A DNA stretch of 64,000 nucleotides. It comes from SM23-28-2 sp964512285 (GTDB lineage: Bacteria > Chloroflexota > Dehalococcoidia > SM23-28-2). The position numbers were made by a program, and so were the translations under genes. The notes beneath the pieces are model-generated. The model was not told the DNA's origin, did not search any database, and saw only the letters and a list, made by a program, of their open reading frames with translations. Positions 26,515-35,746 of this stretch are shown one piece after another (position 1 is the first letter of the stretch; each line of letters begins with the position of its first letter). The stretch covers positions 43,231-107,230 of the forward strand of contig CAZEJO010000002.1 in NCBI GenBank assembly GCA_964512285.1, given 5' to 3'.

Positions 26515-27443
26515 CCTGGCAGCATCAGGCTTCACGTCCCGCCAGCCAGCGAGCCCTCCTCCTCGCCTTCGCCATAACCCTGTCCTTTCTGGTGGCGGAG
26601 GTAGTGGGCGGTGTGCTAACCAACAGCCTGGCCCTTCTGTCCGACGCCGGCCATATGCTTTCCGATGTGGCCGCGCTGGGGCTGGGCATCTTCGCCATCT
26701 GGATAGCCATGCGGCCGGCCACCGCTACCCGAACGTATGGCTTCCACCGAGTGGAGGTGCTGGCCGCCCTGGCCAATGGGGTCATGCTTGTCGCCATAGC
26801 CATCTACATCTTCTGGCAGGCCGGCCATCGCCTCCAAGAACCGCCGGAGGTGAGGAGCCTGCCGATGTTGCTGGTAGCGATGGCTGGTCTGGGCGCCAAC
26901 GTCGCCAGCGGCTCCCTTCTCTACCGCCATAGCAAAGACAGCCTCAACGTCAGGGGCGCCTTCTTGCACGTGCTGGCCGACGCCCTGGGATCGGCAGGCG
27001 CCATCTGCGCCGGGGTCATCATGCTGACCACGGGCTGGTATCGGGCCGATGCCATCGCTAGCGTCTTCATTGGCGCCCTCGTCCTGGTCAGCTCGTGGCG
27101 GCTGCTCAAAGAGTCACTGGGGGTGCTGCTGGAGGCGGTTCCGCCGCACATGAACGCCAATGAGATCGAGGGTGCCCTGAAAGAGGTGGCCGGAGTGGTG
27201 GGCGTGCATGACCTGCACGTCTGGACGGTGACCTCCGGCTTCGTCGCTCTGACCTGCCACGCCGAGCTCAACGATAGCTGCGATATCCAGCAGGTGCTGG
27301 AGGAGCTCTGTCAGATGCTCCACGAGCGGCACGGTATCCGGCACGTGACCATCCAGCCCGAGGTCACCGGGCAGCACAGTAGGACAGCTCACCGCCCACT
27401 GCCACGCTGCCACAGCGCCTCCGACAGCGGCTGCGAGGAATGA
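26511..27443 (+). CDS. CDF-family cation efflux transporter (zinc type)
   Basis: A 310-residue inner-membrane protein with six helices. TM2 carries SDAGHMLSD and TM5 carries HVLADALGS: the two H-x-x-x-D pairs that form the tetrahedral zinc site of ZitB/CzcD exporters. The C-terminal cytosolic domain (about 215-290) has the ferredoxin-like fold (GVHDLHVWTVTSGFVALTCHAEL) that senses metal and dimerises. It is coupled by ATGA overlap to the ArsR-type repressor, forming a metal-detoxification operon. Confidence 0.92.
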   Translation: MTWQHQASRPASQRALLLAFAITLSFLVAEVVGGVLTNSLALLSDAGHMLSDVAALGLGIFAIWIAMRPATATRTYGFHRVEVLAALANGVMLVAIAIYIFWQAGHRLQEPPEVRSLPMLLVAMAGLGANVASGSLLYRHSKDSLNVRGAFLHVLADALGSAGAICAGVIMLTTGWYRADAIASVFIGALVLVSSWRLLKESLGVLLEAVPPHMNANEIEGALKEVAGVVGVHDLHVWTVTSGFVALTCHAELNDSCDIQQVLEELCQMLHERHGIRHVTIQPEVTGQHSRTAHRPLPRCHSASDSGCEE

Positions 27444-27483
27444 GGCAAATAACCGCGCCCGAGAAGCTGATCAGCGTCGTCTA

Positions 27484-27511
27484 GTTACATAGTGGCCGGC
27501 AACTATGCAAC
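27484..27511. terminator. Inverted repeat between convergent genes
   Basis: Arms CATAGT (27488-27493) and ACTATG (27502-27507) are perfect and extend by GTT/AAC after one mismatch. It lies between the converging cation exporter and malic enzyme genes. There is no T tract, so a bidirectional terminator role is only suggested by position. Confidence 0.35.
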
Positions 27512-27623
27512 GCTGCGCTAGGGCACTTGAAGAACTAAGCCCCTCACCGCATCTCGAACAGCCGCAGCGGGGCAACTTGCGGTGCGCCTGAGCATGACTG
27601 ACGGCAGCTAGTGAGCTGAAAGG

Positions 27624-28967
27624 TCAGTCCTCGGGCACTTCAATGAAGCCTTCTCGCATCAACATTTGGGTCTGCTCACGGGCCATCTTGATCCTTGCAA
27701 ACGCACTTTCGCGGAGTTCTTGTTCAGTAAGCTTTATCCTTGCAAGTCCCTGTTCTATGGCCTTCAAGCCAACCGCTGCTGCTTCACGGGGGAAGACTTC
27801 CCATTCGTCCATCGTAGGAACAATATGTTCCTCATGGATCCCCTTGTCCTCAGCACATCTAGCAAGCTCACTGGCAGCGGCGATACACATCTCATCGGTT
27901 ATGTTTGTAGCCCTAACATCCAGCGCCCCCCTGAATATGCCGGGAAATCCCAGCGAGTTGTTAATCTGATTGGGGAAATCGCTGCGGCCGGTAGCGATAA
28001 TCTTCGCCCCAGCTTCTTTGGCTTCCCAGGGAAATATCTCCGGAACCGGGTTCGCGCAGGCAAATACAATCGGCTCAGGAGCCATTTTGGCTATCCATTC
28101 CTGCTTGATGACGCCCGGTCCGGACTGTGAAAGGGCGATCAGGACATCTGCGCCTGCCATTGCATCAGGTACACCACCCTTGAGATTGTCGACGTTGGTC
28201 ACCTTGGCCAGTTCCCACTTCTCCGGGTACTTGACTTGCAGGTCTGTTCGCTCTCGATGCAGTGTGCCTTTGCTGTCGCAGATTATGATGTTTTCCGGGC
28301 GAATGCCCGCAGCAATGATTAGCCAAGCGGCTCGAACACCCGAAGCTCCTGCCCCGGCCATCGCTACCCTTGCTTCGCTCATCTTCTTGTTGACCACTTT
28401 CAGGGCATTGATAAGGCCAGCCAAGACAACTGTAGCTGTTCCTTGCTGATCATCGTGCCAAATCGGGATACGGGCCGTGCTGCGAAGCGTCTCAAGGATT
28501 CTGAAGCACTTCGGCTGAGCGATGTCCTCCAGGTTGATTCCACCGAAGCTGGGCTGGAGCAGGAGAACCGTCTCGATGATCTTGTCGGGGTCCTTCGTAT
28601 CCAGGCAGATAGGAAAGGCGTCCACACCGCCCAGGTACCTGTAGAGCAGAGCCTTGCCCTCCATCACTGGTAGTGCTGCTTCAGGGCCAATGTCACCAAG
28701 GCCCAACACCCTTGTTCCGTCGGAAACCACCGCTACAAGGTTAGACTTATTGGTATGGTCAAAGACTCTGTCGGGATGATCACGAATGTCCAAGCAGGGT
28801 TCGGCTACGCCTGGTGTATACCAGATGGCAAAGTCATTAAAATCGCGAACACAACACCTAGGGAGGGTCTGCATCTTCCCCTTATAGAAGGGGTGGAGCC
28901 TCATGGCATCCTTTCCCGGCTGTTCCGCCTTTTCAAGCAGCTCCTGTACCTTATCCGTAACCGCCAT
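27624..28967 (-). CDS. NAD(P)-dependent malic enzyme
   Basis: A 447-residue malate oxidoreductase (decarboxylating), of the short bacterial form without a phosphotransacetylase domain. Visible blocks are WYTPGVAEPCLDI with the catalytic Tyr, the GDIGPEAALPVMEGKALLY malate site with Lys, GGINLEDI, WHDDQQGTATVVLAGL for metal binding, and AGAGASGVRAAWLI for the nucleotide. It converts malate to pyruvate and CO2 with NAD(P)H. GGGAGGAAG precedes the ATG. It is monocistronic with its own promoter at 29140-29168. Confidence 0.95.
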   Translation of the reverse strand: MAVTDKVQELLEKAEQPGKDAMRLHPFYKGKMQTLPRCCVRDFNDFAIWYTPGVAEPCLDIRDHPDRVFDHTNKSNLVAVVSDGTRVLGLGDIGPEAALPVMEGKALLYRYLGGVDAFPICLDTKDPDKIIETVLLLQPSFGGINLEDIAQPKCFRILETLRSTARIPIWHDDQQGTATVVLAGLINALKVVNKKMSEARVAMAGAGASGVRAAWLIIAAGIRPENIIICDSKGTLHRERTDLQVKYPEKWELAKVTNVDNLKGGVPDAMAGADVLIALSQSGPGVIKQEWIAKMAPEPIVFACANPVPEIFPWEAKEAGAKIIATGRSDFPNQINNSLGFPGIFRGALDVRATNITDEMCIAAASELARCAEDKGIHEEHIVPTMDEWEVFPREAAAVGLKAIEQGLARIKLTEQELRESAFARIKMAREQTQMLMREGFIEVPED

Positions 28968-29139
28968 ACCTCAGCTTCCTCCCCTCTGGGGACTCTGCAT
29001 ATAGCCAATCAGGCAATTCCAACAGCGCTCCGCGTCGCTCGGGGATAAGAGCGTAGCTGGTGGACACAAGCAGCTCATATCCCCGCATGCTATTTCGATA
29101 CAACTCCTATCGCGCAGACCGCTCAGTCTACGTTTTCCC

Positions 29140-29168
29140 ATTATAACAGATGTCAATCAAAATGCCAC
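29140..29168 (-). promoter_or_regulatory. Candidate promoter of malic enzyme gene
   Basis: On the minus strand TGTTATAAT (extended -10; TATAAT is 29140-29145) is preceded at 17 bp by GTGGCA (29163-29168). It lies 173 bp upstream of the malic enzyme start in the 295-bp gap to htpX; no gene is visible in that gap. Confidence 0.5.
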
Positions 29169-29171
29169 CTA

Positions 29172-29202
29172 TTAATAAAAACAACCTTTAGACCCAAAGG
29201 TT
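29172..29202 (-). terminator. Rho-independent terminator after htpX
   Basis: Arms AACCTTT (29183-29189) and AAAGGTT (29196-29202) form a perfect 7-bp stem with a 6-base loop. On the minus strand the stem is followed by GTTTTTATT. It lies 60 bp downstream of the htpX stop. Confidence 0.8.
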
Positions 29203-29262
29203 AACCATCATGTGCGAACACTAGCCTAGAAGTTCGTCAGTCGAGGTAGCAGCGATGCCGGC

Positions 29263-30189
29263 TCAGGCCATGGCCCGCAACAGCCGGATCCGCTCCTCGA
29301 TAGGCGGGTGGGTGGAGAAGAGGTTGTTCAGGAAGCTCTTGTGCTCGCGGAGAGGATTGTTGATGTAGAGGTGGGCAGTCGCCTTGTTGGCCACCTCCAA
29401 CTGATCCGGATCGGCGGATATCTTCTCCAAGGCACGGGCCAGACCGTCCGGATAGCGAGTGAGTAGCGCCGCCGAGGCGTCGGCCAGGAACTCCCGCTGG
29501 CGCGAGATGGCGAAGCGAATGAGCTGAGCCGCGATGGGGGTGAGGATGATGGCCACCAGGGCGATGGCGTAGATGATTACCACCCCGGCGCCGCCACCAC
29601 GCCCTCGATTGCTGGATCGGCGTCCGGCACCGAACAGGGTAAGGCGCAGGGCAAAGTCCGCCATCAGCGCCGTCAGGCCCACCAAAACCACGACGATGGT
29701 CATCATCCGGATATCGTAGTTGCCGATGTGGGAGAGCTCATGGGCAATGACCCCCTCGAGTTCGAGTTTGTCAAGCTTCTGGAGGAGGCCACGGGTGACG
29801 GCGATGGCCGCATGGTCGGGGTCGCGGCCGGTGGCGAAGGCGTTGGGGGAGCCGTCCTCGATAACGTACACCTTGGGCATTGGCAGACCAGCGCCGATGC
29901 ACAGATTCTCCACCGTGCGGTACAGCTCGGGCTCATCGTCCTTCGTCACCTCACGTGCCTGGGAGATGGCCAGCGCCACCTGCGGCGAGCGGTAGTACAT
30001 TATCAAGGCGATGATCAGAAAGGGGATGATGAGCAGAGGGGCGAAGGGATACGGCAGCCCCAAGACGATTCCGATGGCGATGGATACGCCTGCCAGCAGT
30101 GCCACGAAGACGAACAGCATCAGGAATGTGTCCCTGCGGTTGCGGTCGATGCGGTCGTAGATGAGGAGGGGCTGTTCGGTCTCAGCCAA
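29263..30189 (-). CDS. htpX: M48-family membrane metalloprotease HtpX
   Basis: A 308-residue protein. Two N-terminal helices (residues about 20-65) precede the zinc protease domain with HELSHIGN (HExxH) and the downstream glutamate in the REFLADASAA block; another hydrophobic pair lies at about 155-205. HtpX degrades misfolded membrane proteins. It starts with TTG at 30189, 12 bp after lemA, a frequent pairing. The ribosome binding site is weak, which may mean coupling to lemA translation. Confidence 0.9.
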   Translation of the reverse strand: MAETEQPLLIYDRIDRNRRDTFLMLFVFVALLAGVSIAIGIVLGLPYPFAPLLIIPFLIIALIMYYRSPQVALAISQAREVTKDDEPELYRTVENLCIGAGLPMPKVYVIEDGSPNAFATGRDPDHAAIAVTRGLLQKLDKLELEGVIAHELSHIGNYDIRMMTIVVVLVGLTALMADFALRLTLFGAGRRSSNRGRGGGAGVVIIYAIALVAIILTPIAAQLIRFAISRQREFLADASAALLTRYPDGLARALEKISADPDQLEVANKATAHLYINNPLREHKSFLNNLFSTHPPIEERIRLLRAMA

Positions 30190-30201
30190 CGTGGGAACTC
30201 G

Positions 30202-30843
30202 CTATTCTTCGCTCGACGAGGCTGGCGGTTCAGGTGGCGCCGGTGGGCTGGCCGGCGGCGGCTCGGCAGGCGCTGGCGGCCGTGCGAAGCTGACCTTAGG
30301 AACCTCCCGCGCTTCCTCCGGTGCCTCGAAGAACTCGAATCGCTTGAAGCCGAACATGTTGGCTACTACTACGTTGGGAACCGTCTGGATGCTGGTGTTG
30401 TAGGTCGACACGTTGCGGTTGTAGAACTGGCGGGCGTAGGCGATCTTCTCCTCGATGTCCGACAGCTCGTTCTGCAGGTCCAGGAAGTTCTGGTTCGCCT
30501 TGAGCTCGGGGTAGTTCTCCGCCACAGCGAACAAGGAACGCAACGTCTGGGTAAGGAAGTTGTTGGCCTGCGCCGCCTCCGCTGCCGTTCCCGCCTGCTG
30601 CAACATCGCCCGGGCACGAGTCACGTTTTCGAAGGTCTCGCGCTCGTGGGCAGCATAGCCCTTGACCGTTTCGACCAGGTTGGGGATCAGGTCGGCACGC
30701 CGCTTCAACTGGACATCGATGCCCGACCAGGCCTCGCGTGTGCGGACCCGCGCTCGCACGAGCCCGTTGTACATGCCTACCAGCACGAGCACAGCGAGCA
30801 CGACGATGCCGACGATGACTCCGATAGCGATTACCGCTGCCAT
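30202..30843 (-). CDS. LemA family protein
   Basis: A 213-residue protein from ATG 30843 (AGGGAGGACAAC upstream). One N-terminal membrane helix (AAVIAIGVIVGIVVLAVLVL) is followed by the conserved YNGLVRARVRTREAWSGIDV and LKRRADLIPNLVETVKGYA blocks and a helical bundle. The last 35 residues are Pro/Ala-rich. LemA proteins sit in the envelope and often precede HtpX, as here; their molecular function is not established. Confidence 0.92.
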   Translation of the reverse strand: MAAVIAIGVIVGIVVLAVLVLVGMYNGLVRARVRTREAWSGIDVQLKRRADLIPNLVETVKGYAAHERETFENVTRARAMLQQAGTAAEAAQANNFLTQTLRSLFAVAENYPELKANQNFLDLQNELSDIEEKIAYARQFYNRNVSTYNTSIQTVPNVVVANMFGFKRFEFFEAPEEAREVPKVSFARPPAPAEPPPASPPAPPEPPASSSEE

Positions 30844-30960
30844 GTTGTCCTCCCTCGACCGCCTGCCCACAATCGGGCAGTTCCAAGCCCTGTCAGCACC
30901 CCAATTCTAGCATGCCCCACCAGTGTGAGCTCCTAGTACCTCGGTCTGAATGTCTTATCA

Positions 30961-31971
30961 TCAAGCGCTGTAGGTCCTGATCGCCTGGTCGATGAAATCC
31001 GCGAAGAGGGGGCCGATGGTCCGGTTGGCCAGTTCGTTGGGGTGGGCATCGTACTCATCGGTTTGATAGTCGGTCCGGAGCACATTAGTGGATGGGTCGG
31101 CCAGCAGGTCGAAGAAGTTGAAGGTGAACACGTTCGGGTGGCCGCTCAGGTATTCATCCGAGGCCAGCCAGTTGCTGAAAGCGCGCGCCCTTGCTGCGGC
31201 CTCGGGTTCGGTGTATTCGGCTACCTGCGGCGGTGGGCTGACGACAATGAAGATCTTGTTAGGATACTGATCCATCCGGTCGCGGATAGAGAGGTAGTAG
31301 GACTTGTACTCAGCCAACTGATCGTCGCTCTGGATATCGCTTACCGGAAAGCAGGACTTGAAAGCGATGACGTCGTACTCCATCAGGTGGCTGAAAGTGT
31401 TATCCGACGGATCGTGCAACGGCTGGGCAAAGATATCAGCGAACCCATCAGGATCGGTATTGTCATCGGGAACATCGAAGTTGCGACCGGTCCAGGTGCC
31501 GTCGGCGAGAACCAGTCCATCATCGTTGTAGCCGTGATCGTAGAACTCGTAGCCCAGACCGGTGAGGCGCTGGCGTACGTCTCCCTCCTCAATGAGGCTG
31601 GCGCCAGTGGAGTGGTGCAGGAAGATGACGCGGCGGAAGTCGACTTCAGGCGCGAGCGTTGGCGTTGGCGTCGCCGCTGGCGTGAGCGTTGGTGCGAGCG
31701 TAGGGGTAGGCGTAGCCGCGGCAGTGGGAGTCTCGGCTGCGGCTGTGGGTGTCACTGCGGGGGGCGACGGCCTTGCCGCGGGCGTCGCAGTGGGGCTGGT
31801 GGTGGCGACCAGTGTCGCGCTTGGCGTTGCGGCTGGTTCGTCTTCACCGTCCTCGCAGGCCACCGCCAGTACCAGCAGCAGCGCTGCTAAGGCCAGGAAG
31901 ATCAGCCAGGATTCGCCTAGCTTCCGCACGACCGCGTCAGGCCCTTTTCTCCATCCCCTTGTTCTCGACAT
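30961..31971 (-). CDS. Lipoprotein with SGNH-hydrolase-like domain
   Basis: A 336-residue protein. A long basic N-terminus and hydrophobic stretch end in a lipobox LAVAC at about residue 39. A linker of about 70 residues is rich in Pro, Thr and Ala (repeated TPTPTLAPTLTPA), typical of cell-surface spacers. The folded domain begins RVIFLHHSTGASLIEEG, with the Ser in a GDS-like position, and ends with DAHPNELANR, where D..H matches the SGNH catalytic pair. It is probably a surface-attached esterase-like protein. ATG 31971 is used; an upstream TTG is possible. Confidence 0.6.
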   Translation of the reverse strand: MSRTRGWRKGPDAVVRKLGESWLIFLALAALLLVLAVACEDGEDEPAATPSATLVATTSPTATPAARPSPPAVTPTAAAETPTAAATPTPTLAPTLTPAATPTPTLAPEVDFRRVIFLHHSTGASLIEEGDVRQRLTGLGYEFYDHGYNDDGLVLADGTWTGRNFDVPDDNTDPDGFADIFAQPLHDPSDNTFSHLMEYDVIAFKSCFPVSDIQSDDQLAEYKSYYLSIRDRMDQYPNKIFIVVSPPPQVAEYTEPEAAARARAFSNWLASDEYLSGHPNVFTFNFFDLLADPSTNVLRTDYQTDEYDAHPNELANRTIGPLFADFIDQAIRTYSA

Positions 31972-32080
31972 GCTGGACAATCAGGATAGCCCTATGCTAA
32001 CCGCAGGCACAAGGGTTGGCAAGGAGGAGAGCAGGCTTACTATCATCGCCCGGTTGCGGCTGTCCAACGTGGCAAGATAC

Positions 32081-32109
32081 TTGACGCAATTCGGGAATCT
32101 GACTAGTCT
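32081..32109 (+). promoter_or_regulatory. Candidate promoter of the universal stress gene
   Basis: TTGACG (32081-32086) and TAGTCT (32104-32109) are spaced 17 bp and lie 98 bp upstream of the GTG start. Confidence 0.35.
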
Positions 32110-32207
32110 GAGTCTCACGAGGGCTACTATCTTTCTTACGGCATCGACAGCCCGACGTGAGGAATTGCAGCTGGTCTGCTGCCAAATCTGCAGTGGAGGG
32201 TGTGAGA

Positions 32208-33173
32208 GTGTATAAGAGGGTGCTCGTTCCGTTGGACGGCTCCGAGCTTGCCGAAGTAGTTTTCTCTTACGCAAAAGAGCTTGCTGCAGGACTGGGGTTG
32301 GATTTGGTCTTGCTGCACGTTGCTAGCCCGCACGAACGCGACTTGATCCCCTTGCATCGAGCCTATGTGGAGCGGGCGGCTGGAATCTTGAGGCGTGAAT
32401 CGGAAGAGCTTCAGAAGAAAGCTGGCATTCAACCAAAAGGCGGAGGAGTGTCGGCGGAAGGTGAACTCGCGGTGGGCCATGCTGCTGAGGAAATCCTTAG
32501 TTGCGCTCTGAAACACAATATCGACTTGATCCTCATGGCAACCCATGGCCGCTCTGGCATCAAACGCTGGGCCCTTGGGAGCGTCGCTGACAAGGTTCTC
32601 CGTGTGTCGAAGATCCCTGTTTGCCTTGTTCGAGTGTGCCTTCGCGAAGAGATTATTCATGACAAATGGTCAGCTAGAACGATGCTAGTCCCACTAGATG
32701 GCTCAGAGTTGGCTGAATCGGTGATTCCCCATGTTGAAGCGCTGGCGAAGCAACAAGGTTCCAAGCCGGTGAATGTGGTTCTGCTCCGAGTTTGCGAACC
32801 GCCAATCGTCCCGTCAGATTACCCTCCTACAGCAGGCTTGACGTGGAAGGAACATGAAGCGCGCGAAATGGCCAGGCCCACGATCGTCTGTGAGGAATAC
32901 CTGGCTGGAGTACAGAGGCGGCTTAAAGGTGCGGGACTTGAAACTCGGTCAGTGGTGCTGAAGGGCAAGCCCGCTGATGAGATTACGGATTATGCCAACA
33001 AGAATCCCGTTAGCCTGATCGTGATGTCAACCCACGGGCGCTCTGGGATCAGCCGCTGGGCCTATGGGAATGTTGCCGACAAGGTTCTGCTAGGAGTCTC
33101 CAGCCCGGTCTTTCTTATTAGGCCACCGTCAGACGACAAGACCTCGTCTGCATCTGCGGACTTGCCATGCTGA
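32208..33173 (+). CDS. Tandem universal stress protein (two UspA domains)
   Basis: A 322-residue protein. GTG 32208 is chosen because it gives the standard opening (M/V)YKRVLVPLDGSELAE and has GAGGG upstream. Domain 1 (about 1-140) and domain 2 (about 160-305) each end with the ATP-binding glycine loop: MATHGRSGIKRWALGSVADKV and MSTHGRSGISRWAYGNVADKV in shortened form, G-2x-G-9x-G(S/T/N). Such double UspA proteins bind ATP and are induced by stress or anaerobiosis. It lies next to the group 3b hydrogenase operon but on the opposite strand. Confidence 0.92.
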   Translation: MYKRVLVPLDGSELAEVVFSYAKELAAGLGLDLVLLHVASPHERDLIPLHRAYVERAAGILRRESEELQKKAGIQPKGGGVSAEGELAVGHAAEEILSCALKHNIDLILMATHGRSGIKRWALGSVADKVLRVSKIPVCLVRVCLREEIIHDKWSARTMLVPLDGSELAESVIPHVEALAKQQGSKPVNVVLLRVCEPPIVPSDYPPTAGLTWKEHEAREMARPTIVCEEYLAGVQRRLKGAGLETRSVVLKGKPADEITDYANKNPVSLIVMSTHGRSGISRWAYGNVADKVLLGVSSPVFLIRPPSDDKTSSASADLPC

Positions 33174-33189
33174 GGTATCTGGATCGGCC

Positions 33190-33675
33190 TTAAGATACTG
33201 AGTCGTTAGGGTCGCACCGAAGGTCTTCAAGCACACGCTCCACCACTTCACGCGCTGCCTTCTCAACCTCCGGGGAGAGCCCTAGGCCAGCCTCGAAGGT
33301 CTTCCCTTCAACGCCGTAGACAACAAGCCGCGGCGGAAGCCGGCCGAGCGCCCGCGCAAGTTCGATGGCCTCAGCAGTGCTAAAGGCGTGAGTGGAGCAA
33401 TGGGAAAACTCTGTCGGGATGGGCTGCCTGTGGGCATCGAGCCGGTGAAGGATTCCCGGTTCTGCGCCGGAATGAACCGCATCGATCAGGATAACTGCAT
33501 CAGCATCCTTCCACGACTCCATCAATGCCGTGCCCTCGCTGCTCTCCTCCAGAACCCGCACATGCTCAGGCGCCCGTTCTCTCAGGCATCGAGCAACGAT
33601 GAGTCCCACCGCATCATCGTGCCGGTACCGATTGCCGAGGCCGATGACGAGCGTGCCCGATCTGCCAGGCGGCAT
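33190..33675 (-). CDS. Hydrogenase maturation protease (group 3b enzyme)
   Basis: A 161-residue endopeptidase from ATG 33675 (GAAGGA upstream). LVIGLGNRYRHDDAVGLIVA carries the conserved nickel-probing Asp, VILIDAVHSGAE the second Asp, and HCSTHAFSTAEAI the His. It lies directly downstream of hydA and probably trims that subunit's short C-terminal tail. The Phe/His-rich middle is less conserved than in the 24618 protease, consistent with a different partner. Confidence 0.9.
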   Translation of the reverse strand: MPPGRSGTLVIGLGNRYRHDDAVGLIVARCLRERAPEHVRVLEESSEGTALMESWKDADAVILIDAVHSGAEPGILHRLDAHRQPIPTEFSHCSTHAFSTAEAIELARALGRLPPRLVVYGVEGKTFEAGLGLSPEVEKAAREVVERVLEDLRCDPNDSVS

Positions 33676-33685
33676 GGCGATTCCT

Positions 33686-34975
33686 TCAGTCCCGTTCAAT
33701 ATGGAGCTTCAAGAAGTGCGCGGAGCAAGAGATGCACGGGTCGTAGTTGCGTATCACCTGCTCGCACTGCCACGTGAGCTGGTCAGACGGCAGATCCATG
33801 TGCTTCGGGACGAACTGCCAGAGGTCGCTTTCGACGCTCTTCTGATTCTGGGAGGTCGGCGCAACGATCTTCGCGTCGAGGATCACTCCCTGATCATCAA
33901 CACGGTAGCGATGGTACAAACTGCCGCGCGGCGCCTCGGTGCAGCCGTAGCACGTGGCAGCGCGCGGCTGAACCTCCACAGCTGGTTTCTCCGGCATCTC
34001 GTATTCATCAATGATGCGCAGTGCCTCGTCATAGGCGTAAAGAGTCTCCACACTGCGCACAATGATGCTCTTGAACTGATTGCGACAGACGGGCCCAAGC
34101 CCGGCATCGCGGGCGGCCTGTTGCGCCAGTGGAGAAAGCTTGTCGAAGTTCAGGTTGTAGCGCGCCAGGGGACCGACAAGGTAGCTGCCGCGTTCCTTGA
34201 GCACAGAGTGCAACGCATTGGTATACGGCACGTGCTCTTCGACGAAGTGGTCATCGTATTCGCTAAGGGCGATGTCCAACCCCTTGTTGGAAACAAGTCG
34301 GCCTTCGGTGATGGCGTATTCGTCTGGGTGGCGCAGGGCGACGAACTCGTAGTCCTGCTCAAAGTCCGGAAAGGGTAGCGTTGCCGTCCAGCGAACAGTC
34401 TCAAGAGCGGCATCGCGCCCCCACTTGAGTTTCTCTATGAAAGGGGCAAGCTCGCGCTTGGTCGGCGCTCTGTACAATCCACCCACGCGTATGTTGATCG
34501 GGTGAACCTCTCTGCCGCCAAGGAGTGCCATAAGCTCATTGCCCACCTTCTTCAACTGCAGCCCCTTCTGGACGACCTCGGCATGATCCTTCGCCATCTG
34601 GATGCCATCGTCGTAGCCGAGGAAGTCGGGGGCATGGAGCAAAAACACATGCAGGGCATGGCTCTCGATCCATTCACCGCAGTAGATCAGCCGGCGGAGG
34701 GCACGGATCTGGGGATCCACAGTCACCCCAAAGGCGCTCTCCATCGCATGGGCCGAGCTCATCTGATAGGCGATAGGGCATATGCCGCAGATGCGGGCTG
34801 TGATGTCGGGTGCTTCGTTGTACTTGCGGCCGCGCAGGAAGGCCTCGAAGAGACGTGGTGGTTCCCAAATCTTGAACTTGACGTCCGTCACCGTGTTGTT
34901 GCTGATCTTCACATGCAGCGCGCCCTCGCCTTCGACGCGGGCGAGGTAGTTCACCTTTATCGTCCTACTTTTCAT
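33686..34975 (-). CDS. hydA: Group 3b [NiFe] hydrogenase large (alpha) subunit
   Basis: A 429-residue catalytic subunit. YLARVEGEGALHV opens the protein; nickel motifs are RICGICPIAYQ near residue 60 and DPCISCSAH near the end, followed by a 9-residue tail for proteolytic removal. The first motif ends in Y-Q rather than the A-H-H of MvhA, as in sulfhydrogenase-type (3b) enzymes. It oxidises H2 or reduces protons with NAD(P). It overlaps hydD by 11 bp. Confidence 0.95.
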   Translation of the reverse strand: MKSRTIKVNYLARVEGEGALHVKISNNTVTDVKFKIWEPPRLFEAFLRGRKYNEAPDITARICGICPIAYQMSSAHAMESAFGVTVDPQIRALRRLIYCGEWIESHALHVFLLHAPDFLGYDDGIQMAKDHAEVVQKGLQLKKVGNELMALLGGREVHPINIRVGGLYRAPTKRELAPFIEKLKWGRDAALETVRWTATLPFPDFEQDYEFVALRHPDEYAITEGRLVSNKGLDIALSEYDDHFVEEHVPYTNALHSVLKERGSYLVGPLARYNLNFDKLSPLAQQAARDAGLGPVCRNQFKSIIVRSVETLYAYDEALRIIDEYEMPEKPAVEVQPRAATCYGCTEAPRGSLYHRYRVDDQGVILDAKIVAPTSQNQKSVESDLWQFVPKHMDLPSDQLTWQCEQVIRNYDPCISCSAHFLKLHIERD

Positions 34976-35744
34976 GAGCTACGCTCTCCTCACGAAATGC
35001 TTCAGCCCAGGCATTGAATGTACGGAACGCGCGCACTAGGTCCTGTTCCTCCACCCCTAGGTAGCTCCACCGCCTGCTCAACGAATCCGTATTCGGCGTC
35101 TCCATCGGCCCGAAGCACCCGTAACAGCCGCGATAATACGCCGGACAGATAGCGCCACAGCCGGCCTGGGTTACGGGTCCAAGGCAAGGCGTGCCGTGCG
35201 CAACCATCACGCAGACAGTTCCGCGTCTCTTGCACTCGATGCAGACGCTATACAGCGGTAAGTTTGGTTTGCGTCCATTGAGGAAAGCACTGACGACCTC
35301 AAGGAGTTGCTCCTTGTTGATGGGACAGCCGCGTAGCTCAAAATCAACCTGGACGTGGTCGGCGATGGGCGTTGATGTGGCCAGCGTCTCAATGTATTCC
35401 GGCGCGGCGTATACAATGGAGACGAACTCCTGCACGTCCTTGAAGTTACGCAGCGCTTGAATGCCACCAGCGGTGGCACAGGCCCCGATGGTAACCAGAC
35501 ACTTCGACCGCCGGCGTATCTGTTGAATCAGCTCAACGTCGTGGGGCGTCGTAATGGAACCCTCAACCAACGAAAGGTCATAGGGGCCCCTTACCACGGC
35601 CCTCGACGCCTCAACAAAGTGGGCGATGTCGACCTGGCCTGCCACAGCGAGCAGTTCGTCTTCACAGTTGAGAAGGGTCAACTGACAGCCGCTGCAGGAG
35701 GCGAATTTCCAGACGGCAAGTTTCGGTTTGCGACTCGGAGGCAA
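34965..35744 (-). CDS. hydD: Group 3b [NiFe] hydrogenase small (delta) subunit
   Basis: A 259-residue protein. CSGCQLTLLN ligates the proximal cluster together with TIGACATAGGIQ and RGCPINKEQ; the C-terminal half has CIECKRRG, GTPCLGPVTQAGCGAICP and RGCYGCFGP for two further [4Fe-4S] clusters. This pattern matches HydD/HyhS of sulfhydrogenases. It is cytosolic, without a Tat signal. The gene lies between hydG and hydA with 2-bp and overlapping junctions. Confidence 0.95.
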   Translation of the reverse strand: MPPSRKPKLAVWKFASCSGCQLTLLNCEDELLAVAGQVDIAHFVEASRAVVRGPYDLSLVEGSITTPHDVELIQQIRRRSKCLVTIGACATAGGIQALRNFKDVQEFVSIVYAAPEYIETLATSTPIADHVQVDFELRGCPINKEQLLEVVSAFLNGRKPNLPLYSVCIECKRRGTVCVMVAHGTPCLGPVTQAGCGAICPAYYRGCYGCFGPMETPNTDSLSRRWSYLGVEEQDLVRAFRTFNAWAEAFREESVAHEK

Positions 35745-35746
35745 TG